Origin: Butyrivibrio sp.
Lineage (GTDB): Bacteria > Bacillota_A > Clostridia > Lachnospirales > Lachnospiraceae
Direction of reading: 5' to 3'
Length of the DNA: 36,321 nt
NCBI GenBank assembly: GCA_024690635.1
Contig: JAILOW010000141.1
Span: forward strand, 1 to 36,321
The notes under the pieces are model-generated. The model worked only from the letters and a program-made list of their open reading frames with translations. It did no database searches and was not told the DNA's origin. Positions within the stretch are counted from its first letter, which is position 1; the number at the start of each line of letters is the position of its first letter. Shown in pieces: positions 1 through 8,683 of this stretch. A program made the translations under genes and the position numbers.

Positions 1-97
1 GAGATCCTGGATAACCAAGTAGTCTGATTGTTTTTCTGTGACTTCTGAGTTTTAGAAAGGTATCGATAGCCATCTGTTTCTGGTCTAGTGTGTACAT
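1..97 (-). CDS. transposase N-terminus, IS3-like (partial)
   Basis: This is the first 32 codons of a gene that runs off the left edge. The start is ATG at 97, with AAGGAG eight bases upstream. The peptide begins MYTLDQKQMAIDTFLKLRS and continues with a basic helix ending in a LLGYPGS segment. That pattern (an initial EQK/DQK helix, then a TIRxLGYP turn) is familiar from the helix-turn-helix N-terminus of IS3/IS150-group transposases, which bind the element's ends. Only the DNA-binding part is visible, so neither completeness nor the exact IS family can be judged. The repeat-rich stretch just to the right (194-354) could belong to the element or its insertion site. A helix-turn-helix regulator is the alternative. 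Confidence 0.55.
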   Translation of the reverse strand, partial: MYTLDQKQMAIDTFLKLRSHRKTIRLLGYPGS

Positions 98-193
98 GAT
101 GCGAACTCCTTCATTTTGTCCAAATTTTTGTCCGCACCCTCCCCTGGTCAGTTTTAAGTGTAAATCAATAAAAGAGGGTACATATCACACCCG

Positions 194-347
194 GTCTCAG
201 TGAAGGGGGATTTTTGGTAAGCGGTAAATAGTGGCTACCTAATAAATTCCCTCTTCGCGTGAGACAATTGAAGTTGGAAAAGTTGAAAAAGTTGGCATAC
301 TTTTTCAACTTTACACACTTTTTCAACCAGTCTCAGCGAAGGGGGGA
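194..347. repeat. GTCTCA-type inverted/direct repeat cluster
   Basis: Three copies of one motif are seen. The copies at 194-215 (GTCTCAGTGAAGGGGGATTT...) and 330-354 (GTCTCAGCGAAGGGGGG...) lie in direct orientation. The copy at 249-265 (CCCTCTTCGCGTGAGAC) lies inverted between them. Each outer copy can therefore pair with the middle one, giving either a 72-bp or a 99-bp inverted-repeat unit. No gene is visible between 98 and 473. This may be the debris of a small mobile element near the partial transposase, or a folded 3' region. The family is not recognised. Confidence 0.5.
279..312. repeat. perfect 14-bp stem hairpin
   Basis: The arms AAAGTTGAAAAAGT (279-292) and ACTTTTTCAACTTT (299-312) are perfect reverse complements separated by six bases. 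A third, right-arm-like copy (ACTTTTTCAACC) follows at 317-328. The hairpin is nested inside the inverted GTCTCA repeats. It is AT-rich and has no clear T-tract on either strand, so it is not called a terminator. Confidence 0.6.
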
Positions 348-365
348 TTTTTTTGCGCATAGAGA

Positions 366-398
366 AGGAGACACCCGCATCAAATGCGAAGTGCCTCC
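366..398 (-). terminator. 3' hairpin of the first giant gene
   Basis: An imperfect stem pairs GGAGACACCCGCAT with ATGCGAAGTGCCTCC, about 75 bp beyond the stop codon at 474. The minus-strand T-tract is poor. The same hairpin sequence, better preserved, lies directly beyond the stop of the giant gene at 8684, which supports a role at the 3' end of these transcripts. It could also be only an RNA-stabilising stem. Confidence 0.4.
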
Positions 399-473
399 CT
401 CTTCACCTATTTATGTGTGTTGTGAATAAATGGTGTCATTTCATTGGTGCTCTGTTGTAGTCTCACTCAGCTA

Positions 474-3400
474 TTAGGGAGCTGAAGGAGCTACGTATGT
501 AGCAGTCATCTCTGTTCCTACACTAGAGTTACCGCAATATGTTGCAACAACGCTTACATTTTCACTAGTTGTTCCTGAAGGATTTTCAGGAGAAATAGCA
601 AATGTTGCCTTTGCTGTTACATCAGCGGTTGAGTCGTCTGCATATTTAACAGTTGCAGTAAGAGCACTGGTATCAAATGCTGTTCCGTTATGTGTCAGTG
701 TTCCTCCAACAGTAATTACTGAAACTGCTGTGAAACGAGCGTAAATAGTAGCTCCATCTTCAAGTACTGTCTCTGTTGTAACCTGCGCTCCATCATCTGT
801 CTTTGTAGTAAACCATCCAAGGAACTTACTTCCGTCTGTAGCCTGTGTAGCAAGCTCAGGTAAACTTGAAAGCTTACCATCTGTACCTGCTGTTACTGAA
901 GCTGCTGAAACAGTTGCTCCTGTTCCATTAGTAACATCAAGATTAATGGTTATGGTTGTAGGTGCAGCATCTGTGTACTGTGCATAGATGGTTGTAAGTG
1001 TTCCTGTTACTTCTGACGAAGAAGTAATCTTGTTTCCACCAGTCTGTGCATCAAACCAGCCTGCAAATTCCTTGTTTTCAGGTACTGTTGCTACTGTAGG
1101 AAGGTCTGTGCCATATGTTCCACCTATTGTGAACTGTACTTCCTTTGTGGAGCTATTGTCATCAAACTTTCCATCGCCTGCATTGAAGGTTACAGTAACC
1201 TTTGCATCTGTGTACTGTGCATAGATGGTTGTAAGTGTTGCTGTTACTTCTGTTGAAGAAGTAATCTTGTTTCCACCAGTCTGTGCATCAAACCAGCCTG
1301 CAAATTCCTTGTTTTCAGGTACTGTTTCTACTGTAGGAAGGTCTGCGCCATATGTTCCACCTATTGTGAACTGTACTACCTTTGTGGAGCTATTGTCAGC
1401 AAACTTTCCGTCACCTGCATTGAAGGTTACGTTTACTGTTGTTGCTGTTGCATCTGTGTACTGTGCATAGATGGTTGTAAGTGTTGCTGATACTTCTGTT
1501 GAAGAAGTAATCTTGTTTCCACCAGTCTGTGCATCAAACCAGCCTGCAAATTCCTTGTTTTCAGGTACTGTTTCTACTGTAGGAAGGTCTGTGCCATATG
1601 TTCCGCCTACTGTGAACTCTACCTGCTTTGTAGAAGTATTGTCAGCAAACTTTCCATCGCCTGCATTGAAGGTTACAGTAACCTTTGCAGCCACAGCCTT
1701 CTTTGTGAACTTAACGTATACAACCTTAGCCTCAAGTGTTGTTGCAGTTGCTTCAAGTGCTGTTGTGCACTTGTCATCTGTGAAGTATCCGCCGAAGTCA
1801 TATCCTTCCTTCTCGTTCTTCTTAGCTGCATCAAGTACGTCTTTGATCTTCATGCTGCCGTCCTTAGGAACGTTTACGGTTCCTGCTGCAACAGCTTTAT
1901 TATCAATAACGTTCTTTACAGTGTACGCATCTGTTGCAACGCCTGCTCTGGATGCTCTAGCTGTTGCTGACCAAGCGCTGCTTACGTACTTGCCGGTTGA
2001 GTCTTTTCTGAACATTCTGGCACGGAGGTAATAATCCTTGCCTTCTACTACTGTTCTGGAGATAGGCTTAAGATTATCGCCTTCCCAAGCATCTGCTTCA
2101 AGAGTAATTGTCTGTACATTGTAAGTAAAGCTTGAGCTGGGTGAATACTGAATCTCGTAGTAAACCTTATCATCTGCCTTTGATGAATATCCAAAATAAA
2201 TACCCATACCAGTTCCTGAAATAGTAGCAGATACTGTAGGCTTAGCTACATTAGTCTTGTACCAGAGTGCATTTACTGTTACAGATCCTTTATTCTTTGC
2301 AGAAAGACCGTTTCTATAAGGAGAAACATATCCCTTATAGTTCTTTGTTGTGGAAACGCCGTCAACTCCGTATCCACTTCTGGAAAGTCCTGAGATAATC
2401 TCATCTACAGGAGCATAATCTGAATAGTAAACCTTACCAAAGAGCTGTTTCTTCTTGCTTCCCTTATATGTTCCACCGTTAGGATTTACATACAGGTTGT
2501 AGTAATTCTCTTCGAATACAGGAATAAGGTAAACTCTCTTAACAGTATTGTTCTTTGCAATAGTCTTTACATACTTTTTGGTCTTATCTGTATAAGTAGC
2601 TTTTAATCCTTCATAATCATTAAATTCATAATCCAGCATCCAACCCTTAAAGGTAAGACCTTTGACACTCTTTAACTTCTTTGTGCTAACAGCTTTGCCA
2701 TATTTATAGTCTACTTTGCCATACAAACTAATACCTAAATCGTCTTCATCTGCAGTAAAGGCTTTCACACCGTCTCTGAGAATAATAGCTTCATCTTCAT
2801 AGTATACTGTGTTATCATTTGCAGTCCAAATAGCATATACTGTAGCAACTTTCTTCTTGTTGTATGAAAGTCCGCCGAGTGTATCAATTGCCTTCTTTCC
2901 ACTCTTAGAAGTTGCAAATCCGGCTAATGTATATCCGGGTCTCTTCCAGTTCAGATATTCCGTAAGGTTTATTACGTCAATGTCATTGCTGATAGGGAAC
3001 AGCTTATCGCCGTCCATCTCAAACTGAACACCCTTCTTGGCATTTACCTTGCCGTAATCATCAGTTACATCGCTTGCGTTAGGCATAGCTACGATAGAGT
3101 AAGATACCTCATTATCGTAAACGGCTGTAAACTCAAGATCCTTTGTAGCATCCTTCTTGATTGCTGTTACAAAGCCCTTATCGTTAATAGCTACGTAGTC
3201 CTTATCCTCGTCTCTGCATGTGAAGCCCTTGAAGGTGAATCCCTTCTTGGTTGCAGTAGTCTTAAGCTTAAGGTCTGCCTTGGTAGGTGTCTTGTACTCA
3301 TAAAGAGCGTTCTTTAATGTGCCGCCATCAAGATTATAAGCAATTCTATGAACTGCTGCCTGACCAACAACATAAAGTGTAATAGTTTCATCTTTTGACT

Positions 3401-6400
3401 TAGCTCCAAGCTTTGTGTATGTCTTGTTAAGAGCATACTTAACTTTCTTGGAGTTCTTTGCAAGAGCAAAGCCCTTAACACTACCTGTAAATCCTTCTGA
3501 AGCCTCGATTGCCTCAGCAGCCGCAGTAAAGTCTACAGGATCAGTGTACTCAATTCCTGTGTAGTCAGAAACAGTATAGGTTTTCTCTCCATCAGCGCTC
3601 TTGAACTCGAAGCCATAAGTAGCAGTGCTCCATTGTGCTTCAAATACCAGTTTTCCGCTTACGCCTGCCTTGATCTTCTTTGTTGTAGCATCAAAAGCTG
3701 TAGAAGTTACGTTGTCGTATTCTCCGTCGTATACTATCCATCCGTCGAACTTGTATCCGGCTTTAACAGGATCAGGAATAGCGCTGTTCTTTTCACTGTT
3801 TGTTACATAGCTCTTAGGAGCTTTCTTATTGATTGTTCCGCCATCAAGATAATACTCAATCTTATTGGTATTAGCTTTGTATGTTGCCTTAAGAGTAACA
3901 GTTGTTCCGTCATCATCAAATGCAAGGAGCTTCAAAAGAGCATTGTCGGTAGGTGCAAATTTCTTTGCCTTGCCATTTACGCCCTTTCCTGTCCAACCGG
4001 TAAATGTATAACCAGCTTTTGTAGGAACATAGCCAAAAAGATTATTGGAATTCTCAAAGTTTGTAGTTATGTCTTTTGTGCTTCCAGAACCCTCAATAGT
4101 TCCTCCGTCAGCATCAAGATGAAGTGTGTAAGAGTTGGGATTCCAATTAGCAACTACGGTCATGTTCCAGTAACGATCTTTTCCGTAGTAGCCATCTGCA
4201 TAGCCCCATCCTGCAAATGTGTAGCCTCTTCTTGTTACTGCCAGATTAGACTCATCTATAACAAAACTGCCTTCAGACTCTTTGTAGTTAAGGAAAGGAA
4301 CACCCTTTCTGGTGTTTTCATCAACCTTGAACTTAACAGTTGTCTTTGTTTTCTTATTAGCAGTACCACCGTTTAAGTAGTACTTAAGAGTATATGATGT
4401 AGCTTTCCATTTAGCATTTACTTCAACTGTCTTATCTTTTTCTGTTGTAAGGCTTACAAGCTTAGCTGCAGGCTTAACTGTTACAGTCTTGCCCTTTGCG
4501 TTCTTGTAGGTCCATCCAACAAGTGCATAACCATCAAGTCTGAACTCTGAACCTGTAAGGAAGAAAGGCTCTGCAAAGTTTACAGACTCAACTCTTCCAT
4601 CAACACCTGAACGAAGATCTTCAGGCTTAGCTGCTGTAGGAAGGTTAGCATTGAGCTGAATGTTGTACTTACCTGTTGATGCCCACTGAGCATAAACAAC
4701 TGTGGTTACTTCCTGAGTTGTAGAAGTCTTGTCGCCCTTGAGAACATCAATAAGGTCTTTCTCTGTAAGGTCGTTATCGCCTTTTGCATAGAATGCATCT
4801 GCTGTTGCCCAGCCTTCAAATGTAAGGCCTGCAGCATCTGCCTCTTTAAACAGATCCTCTCTTACAAAAGATATAGCATCAGTATGTTCTGCATTAAGTG
4901 TAATTGTCTTTGTAAGCTTCTTGCTGTTGTTGCTGTTAAATGTTGCCTTGTAAGTAACATCGCCCCAATCAGCTGTAAGTGTTACGTTACCGTCACCCTT
5001 GAAAGGCTTTGTGATATCAACGGTTGCTTCTCCGTTCTTCCAGCCCTTGAGATAGTGTCCGGGGTTACCTGCAAGCTTGTCAGCCTTAGGTGCAGGATAT
5101 ACTTCACCATAAGTGACTACATCTGTTGAAGTTACAGGTGTAGATCCTACTGAATAACCATAATCATATGTAAGGTCATATGTAAGACCTGCCCACTGAG
5201 CATAAAGAGTAACTGTTGCTTTATCAACTGCTGCGACGTTATCTATTGACAAATTTTCATATGATACTCCAGGGTTCTTTGCAGTAGGAGCCTTTACTGT
5301 ATTCCATCCTGCAAAAGAGTAATGCTCTTTGGAAATACCTGTAGTTGCAGGAAGCGCAACTTTATCGTCAAATGTACGCTCCTGATCATCGATTTTGCCG
5401 GTACCACCGTTTACATCAAACTTAATTGTGTAAGTGATAGGAGTCCACTTTACATAATATGTCTTGCCATCAACTACTACAGTTTCATCATCTACTTTGT
5501 CTGAAAGTTCAGTTCCATTCTTGGTTGCGTACCAACCATCAAACTTATAGCCTTCAGGTGTCTTTGTGATCTTAGGAAGTACTGATTGTACTTTTGATCC
5601 ATAGGGAACTTCTGTTTCAACAAATGAAAGCTCTGCATTAGCATTGTTTCCATCGAAAGATACATCTACGACTTTTTCTTTCCAACGTGCATAAAGAGTT
5701 GCATCCTTAGTGAACTTAACATCACTGTAAGCTGTTATCTCAGAGCCATGCTCTTTTGCAGTAAACCAGCCAACAAAGTCATAGCCGACACGTGTAAGGC
5801 TTTCAAGTCCTGTGTACTTTTCGCCATATTTAACAGTGATGCCTACAAAGTGGTTTTCATCCTCTGCAGGAAGTCCTGTTACATCATCTTCGCAGTTCTT
5901 ATCAAGGGTAATCTTGATGGGCTTACCCTCAAATTTTGCGTAAATCTTTGTTGCTGCAGTAATAGGTGTATTAAAATCGAACTCTTCTGAAAGTTCATCA
6001 GTTGTAAACCAACCCTTGAACTCATAGTTAGTCTTTGTAGGATCAGTTGCAGGCTTTGTTGCCTTCTCGCCAGACTTAACTGTCTGCTTAAGGCCTGTAA
6101 GCTCTTTGTCGCCATCCCAGAAAGTTACTTCGAAGTCTTCTGCGGGAGTAGTCTCTGTTGTGAACTTAGCATAAACAGTTGTAGCTGTAGACGCATTTAC
6201 TGTTCCAAGTGCTTCTGTGCATCCTTCATTTGTGAAGTAACCACCAAATGTCTTTCCTGTTACTTCATCCTTTCCAGCTTCTGTAAGTGCTGTTGCAATA
6301 TCTGTTCCCACTTCAACATCTACTGATCCGGCATCTACTGCTGCTCCGCCATCAATAACGTTCTTTACTGTGATTGCCACTGTCTCAGGAGTAGAGCTTG

Positions 6401-7376
6401 TCCACTTAGCATAAAGAGTAACAGTTCCGTTCTTTTCTTCAGGAATCTCCTGAACGTTTGTTGCCTGATCTGCATACTTAACATCACCACTGGAAGATGT
6501 TGCCCAACCTGCAAATGTCTTGCCTTCATTTGTGAAAGCATTTTCAGTAAGGGTCTTATCTGTTCCAACTGTTGCAGAGATAGACTCCATTGTGCCCGTA
6601 GCAGCATCATCGTTCTTATCAAATGCTATTGTGTAAGGCCAAGCAGTATAATATGCAACAAGTGTCTGATTGCCAGCAATTGCATAAGTTGAATCCTTTG
6701 TGATCGCAGTTTCATGATCTGCATCGTTTTCATCAAACCATCCCTCAAAATCATATCCAGCCTTTGAAGGAATAGGGAATGCGTTTGTGCTATATGCTGA
6801 GCCATAAGTAACATCGATCTCTGCAGGGTCAACAGTTACACCAGTACCGGCATCAAATGTTACCTTATAAGTATTGGGTGAGTATTTCGCTTTGATTGTA
6901 ATGTTATCTGATACAACAGTATCAAAATCATATTGGGTAGAAGCCATTGTACCATCAGTAACAAGATACCATCCCTCAAATGTATATCCGTCCTTTGCAG
7001 GATCTGTTTCAGGTTCTGTTGCCTTACCACTATCGGTACTAATCGTCTGAGCTTCAGGTGCAGGCAATCCTCCATCTGCATCAAATGTAACCGTATAGGG
7101 AGCTTCGCCCACTAAAACATCGTCCTCGTCTTCTTCGACAAGAACGTCTTCTTCCTCTTCTTCTGCGGGGGTTGCCGCAAGTTCTTCAGGAACCTCTTCT
7201 ACGGGTTCTTCCGCAGGTTCCTCTGTCTCTTCCTCTTCAGCCTCAGCGTCCTCCTGAGCCTGAGCGAGATCGTCCGCGTCGACACCTTCCATCGCATATG
7301 AAGGAATCACTGACGTGAACGCCAGAGCTACTGAAAGAGCTGAGCTAAGCAGTCTTCCAAAATGTCTCTTTCTCAT
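474..7376 (-). CDS. giant secreted InlB B-repeat protein 1 (2300 aa)
   Basis: This is a secreted or surface repeat protein. ATG at 7376 is chosen because AAGGAG lies just upstream and the signal peptide then matches its paralogues; a GTG at 7394 overlaps that ribosome site. Residues 1-28 form a Sec signal (RKR n-region, hydrophobic core, SYA cleavage site). Residues 30-90 are Glu/Pro/Ala-rich and end in an LVEEDEDD motif. About 19 InlB B-repeat modules (Listeria-Bacteroides repeat, PF09479 type, beta-grasp fold) follow, with motifs such as YTFEGWY, YDFEGWF and YTLAGFA. A fibronectin III-like region (about 1709-1814) contains YYEIQYSPSSSF and DYYLRARMF. Beyond it are another repeat, three nearly identical 80-residue modules (about 1896-2137), one more repeat and a bacterial Ig-like end (VKYADDSTADVT). 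There is no LPXTG, SLH or dockerin. Adhesion or host/polysaccharide contact is inferred from the fold, not shown. Confidence 0.9.
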   Translation of the reverse strand: MRKRHFGRLLSSALSVALAFTSVIPSYAMEGVDADDLAQAQEDAEAEEEETEEPAEEPVEEVPEELAATPAEEEEEDVLVEEDEDDVLVGEAPYTVTFDADGGLPAPEAQTISTDSGKATEPETDPAKDGYTFEGWYLVTDGTMASTQYDFDTVVSDNITIKAKYSPNTYKVTFDAGTGVTVDPAEIDVTYGSAYSTNAFPIPSKAGYDFEGWFDENDADHETAITKDSTYAIAGNQTLVAYYTAWPYTIAFDKNDDAATGTMESISATVGTDKTLTENAFTNEGKTFAGWATSSSGDVKYADQATNVQEIPEEKNGTVTLYAKWTSSTPETVAITVKNVIDGGAAVDAGSVDVEVGTDIATALTEAGKDEVTGKTFGGYFTNEGCTEALGTVNASTATTVYAKFTTETTPAEDFEVTFWDGDKELTGLKQTVKSGEKATKPATDPTKTNYEFKGWFTTDELSEEFDFNTPITAATKIYAKFEGKPIKITLDKNCEDDVTGLPAEDENHFVGITVKYGEKYTGLESLTRVGYDFVGWFTAKEHGSEITAYSDVKFTKDATLYARWKEKVVDVSFDGNNANAELSFVETEVPYGSKVQSVLPKITKTPEGYKFDGWYATKNGTELSDKVDDETVVVDGKTYYVKWTPITYTIKFDVNGGTGKIDDQERTFDDKVALPATTGISKEHYSFAGWNTVKAPTAKNPGVSYENLSIDNVAAVDKATVTLYAQWAGLTYDLTYDYGYSVGSTPVTSTDVVTYGEVYPAPKADKLAGNPGHYLKGWKNGEATVDITKPFKGDGNVTLTADWGDVTYKATFNSNNSKKLTKTITLNAEHTDAISFVREDLFKEADAAGLTFEGWATADAFYAKGDNDLTEKDLIDVLKGDKTSTTQEVTTVVYAQWASTGKYNIQLNANLPTAAKPEDLRSGVDGRVESVNFAEPFFLTGSEFRLDGYALVGWTYKNAKGKTVTVKPAAKLVSLTTEKDKTVEVNAKWKATSYTLKYYLNGGTANKKTKTTVKFKVDENTRKGVPFLNYKESEGSFVIDESNLAVTRRGYTFAGWGYADGYYGKDRYWNMTVVANWNPNSYTLHLDADGGTIEGSGSTKDITTNFENSNNLFGYVPTKAGYTFTGWTGKGVNGKAKKFAPTDNALLKLLAFDDDGTTVTLKATYKANTNKIEYYLDGGTINKKAPKSYVTNSEKNSAIPDPVKAGYKFDGWIVYDGEYDNVTSTAFDATTKKIKAGVSGKLVFEAQWSTATYGFEFKSADGEKTYTVSDYTGIEYTDPVDFTAAAEAIEASEGFTGSVKGFALAKNSKKVKYALNKTYTKLGAKSKDETITLYVVGQAAVHRIAYNLDGGTLKNALYEYKTPTKADLKLKTTATKKGFTFKGFTCRDEDKDYVAINDKGFVTAIKKDATKDLEFTAVYDNEVSYSIVAMPNASDVTDDYGKVNAKKGVQFEMDGDKLFPISNDIDVINLTEYLNWKRPGYTLAGFATSKSGKKAIDTLGGLSYNKKKVATVYAIWTANDNTVYYEDEAIILRDGVKAFTADEDDLGISLYGKVDYKYGKAVSTKKLKSVKGLTFKGWMLDYEFNDYEGLKATYTDKTKKYVKTIAKNNTVKRVYLIPVFEENYYNLYVNPNGGTYKGSKKKQLFGKVYYSDYAPVDEIISGLSRSGYGVDGVSTTKNYKGYVSPYRNGLSAKNKGSVTVNALWYKTNVAKPTVSATISGTGMGIYFGYSSKADDKVYYEIQYSPSSSFTYNVQTITLEADAWEGDNLKPISRTVVEGKDYYLRARMFRKDSTGKYVSSAWSATARASRAGVATDAYTVKNVIDNKAVAAGTVNVPKDGSMKIKDVLDAAKKNEKEGYDFGGYFTDDKCTTALEATATTLEAKVVYVKFTKKAVAAKVTVTFNAGDGKFADNTSTKQVEFTVGGTYGTDLPTVETVPENKEFAGWFDAQTGGNKITSSTEVSATLTTIYAQYTDATATTVNVTFNAGDGKFADNSSTKVVQFTIGGTYGADLPTVETVPENKEFAGWFDAQTGGNKITSSTEVTATLTTIYAQYTDAKVTVTFNAGDGKFDDNSSTKEVQFTIGGTYGTDLPTVATVPENKEFAGWFDAQTGGNKITSSSEVTGTLTTIYAQYTDAAPTTITINLDVTNGTGATVSAASVTAGTDGKLSSLPELATQATDGSKFLGWFTTKTDDGAQVTTETVLEDGATIYARFTAVSVITVGGTLTHNGTAFDTSALTATVKYADDSTADVTAKATFAISPENPSGTTSENVSVVATYCGNSSVGTEMTATYVAPSAP
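967..1690 (-). repeat. three tandem ~240-bp coding repeats
   Basis: Three consecutive units start at about 967, 1204 and 1450 (spacings 237 and 246 bp). Each encodes an InlB-type module with VTFNAGDGKF, VPENKEFAGWFDAQTGG and TLTTIYAQYTDA. They differ by scattered substitutions only, including shared synonymous codons, so the duplication is recent compared with the other modules of the same protein. The length difference comes from a three-residue linker. Confidence 0.9.
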
Positions 7377-7379
7377 ATG

Positions 7380-7424
7380 AAATTCTCCTTTCACAACACA
7401 TTTTAATCCCTCGGCGTCCGTGCC
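7380..7424 (-). promoter_or_regulatory. conserved leader and RBS of giant gene 1
   Basis: Reading toward the gene, this leader carries GATTAAAATGTGTTGTG followed by AAAGGAG. It closely matches the leader of the giant gene starting at 19245 (19252-19294). Farther upstream, a GTGCAATAATG at about 7490-7500 aligns with GTGGGATAATG at the other gene and is a possible extended -10. No convincing -35 is visible, so the promoter itself is weakly supported. Confidence 0.45.
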
Positions 7425-7674
7425 TTGGAATCAACTACTTTTTTTTGCGGTAAGAGAAATAGACGTCCCCCTTGCCGCGACATAAGTTCATTATTGCACT
7501 TTGCTCCCGGAAATACTATTAAAAAATAGAACTAATTTATAAAAAAAAAATAAACTGCACCGTAGCGCGATTTGTTGTGTCCCCCTGTGAATGAGGGCAG
7601 ATGGCTACTGAATTGCTGTAGTGAGTGTATGCCAAAGTCCTCTGGTAGCTTGTAAAGAGAGACTCACAAATACT

Positions 7675-7721
7675 ATTTCTTAAGAAATCTTAAGAAATTT
7701 CGACGGTAATTCTTAAGATTT
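7675..7721. promoter_or_regulatory. CTTAAG palindrome cluster (operator-like)
   Basis: Two overlapping palindromes are seen: ATTTCTTAAGAAAT at 7675-7688, and a hairpin of AAATCTTAAGAA (7685-7696) with TTCTTAAGATTT (7710-7721). Three CTTAAG cores result. The last arm ends four bases before the extended -10 at 7725 and so covers its -35 region, the usual place for a repressor site. The binding protein is unknown. The rest of the 7425-7850 intergenic stretch shows AT-rich tracts but no gene. Confidence 0.45.
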
Positions 7722-7724
7722 GGC

Positions 7725-7733
7725 TGGTATAAT
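7725..7733 (+). promoter_or_regulatory. extended -10 promoter for Rpn pseudogene
   Basis: TGGTATAAT is a perfect extended -10 element about 118 bases before the TTG start at 7851. No good -35 is present, as is usual for this promoter class. A short GTGGA/TCCAC hairpin lies in the predicted leader near 7741-7757. Confidence 0.55.
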
Positions 7734-7850
7734 CATTTCTCGTGGAGTTCTTCCACGTTCAAGAAACGGCCCGGCGTTCTGCCATGGGCTGGATTTCAAA
7801 ACCATTTGTAACACCAAAACCGGTGATTTATAATCAAAGGAGGAAAGTAA

Positions 7851-8553
7851 TTGAATAACAGAAAAGAATATGAGGATCTGACTTTTGCAGACAATTTTAT
7901 GTTCTGCAAGGTTTTATCCGAGAATGAAAGCCTGTGCAAGGAGTTTGTAGAGTGCATCATTGGCAGAAAGATTGGCAACATCGTAAAAAACGATAAGGAA
8001 AAAGCCATAGAAATGACTCCTGACGGCCGTGGTGTACGACTTGATGTGTACTTTGAAGATGATGAGACACGCATCTATGACATCGAGATGCAGACCACCA
8101 AAAAGGACAGCATTCCCAAAAGAAGTCGGTACTACCAGGATATTTATCTGTGACGGCGGGGACAAGGATGACGTCTCCGAGGAAATGAAACAGTTGATAA
8201 ACTATATAGCCGGAAGGCCATATGAGAGTGACCTGGCGGACCGCATAAACACTGAAGTGGAGGATGCTATCCGGCAGAGCAGATGGAGGAAAGAGTATAT
8301 GAGTTTTTTAAACGCTATGCTTGATTCATTTGAAGATGGTAGAGATGAAGGTCGAAGAGAAGGAAGAGAGCTTCAACTAGTAGAATTAATCTGTAAAAAA
8401 CTCTCCAAGGGTAAATCCATAGAAACTATTGCGGATGAGCTAGAAGAGCCTATGGAACACATCAAAGAGATTTGCGATGTGGCATCGACTCATGCCCCAG
8501 ACTATGATCCTGAAGTGATACTAAATGAAATTTCAACAGTGAAGACTGATTAA
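7851..8553 (+). pseudogene. Rpn-family PD-(D/E)XK nuclease/transposase-like, internally deleted
   Basis: The start is TTG at 7851, preceded by AAAGGAGG. The first frame gives NNRKEYEDLTFADNFMF, GRGVRLDVYFEDDE, YDIEMQTT and KRSRYYQ. These are the N-terminal blocks of Rpn recombination-promoting nucleases (PDDEXK_2 type), with LDVY and IEMQTT holding the catalytic acidic residues. It then stops at 8151-8153. The next frame (+1) resumes with IFICDGGDKDDVSEEM, the family's later block, and runs through an acidic/basic tail (DGRDEGRREGRE) to TAA at 8553. The middle, usually several dozen residues after YYQ, is missing at about 8135-8145. An internal deletion that also shifted the frame is the simplest reading, so the product should be inactive. 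It sits between two giant repeat genes, on the opposite strand. Confidence 0.8.
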
Positions 8554-8642
8554 AGCATCTACATGGGAGGAACTGAAGGCGGTAACAAAATGACCCGCTA
8601 ACCCCGTCCCTCAGGTCCATTCCGCACAAAGCCGCCCAACAC

Positions 8643-8680
8643 AAGAGGCACCCCGCATCAATGCGAGGTGCCTCTTTTTT
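8643..8680. terminator. terminator between Rpn relic and giant gene 2
   Basis: A 16-bp stem (AAGAGGCACCCCGCAT with ATGCGAGGTGCCTCTT, one mismatch) is followed on the plus strand by six T. It would end transcripts of the Rpn relic. It also lies right behind the stop of the convergent giant gene at 8684, where the A-tract side makes it a possible bidirectional terminator. It resembles the hairpin at 366-398. Confidence 0.75.
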
Positions 8681-8683
8681 CAA

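Noticed and set aside
279..312. Intrinsic terminator for giant gene 1
   Set aside because: The stem is strong, but it is AT-rich and has no adjacent T-tract on the minus strand.
967..1690. CRISPR-like repetitive array
   Set aside because: The units are about 240 bp, lie in frame within a protein, and have no spacer structure or cas genes.
3633..4376. Long open frames on the plus strand opposite the giant genes (also at 1471-2031, 21795-22436 and others)
   Set aside because: They mirror the codon pattern of the repeat modules, give Cys/Ser-rich peptides without known domains, and lack consistent ribosome sites.
474..7376. Diversity-generating retroelement target in the repeat region
   Set aside because: No reverse transcriptase or template repeat is visible, and differences between repeats are not biased to adenine positions as far as can be seen.
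7377..7394. GTG start 18 bases upstream of giant gene 1 (and the same at 19263 for giant 3)
   Set aside because: These codons overlap the ribosome-binding site; the downstream ATG gives a signal peptide that aligns with all paralogues.
7851..8553. Rpn gene expressed by programmed frameshifting
   Set aside because: No slippery heptamer is seen at the junction, and the central family blocks are missing, so a shift would not restore a full protein.
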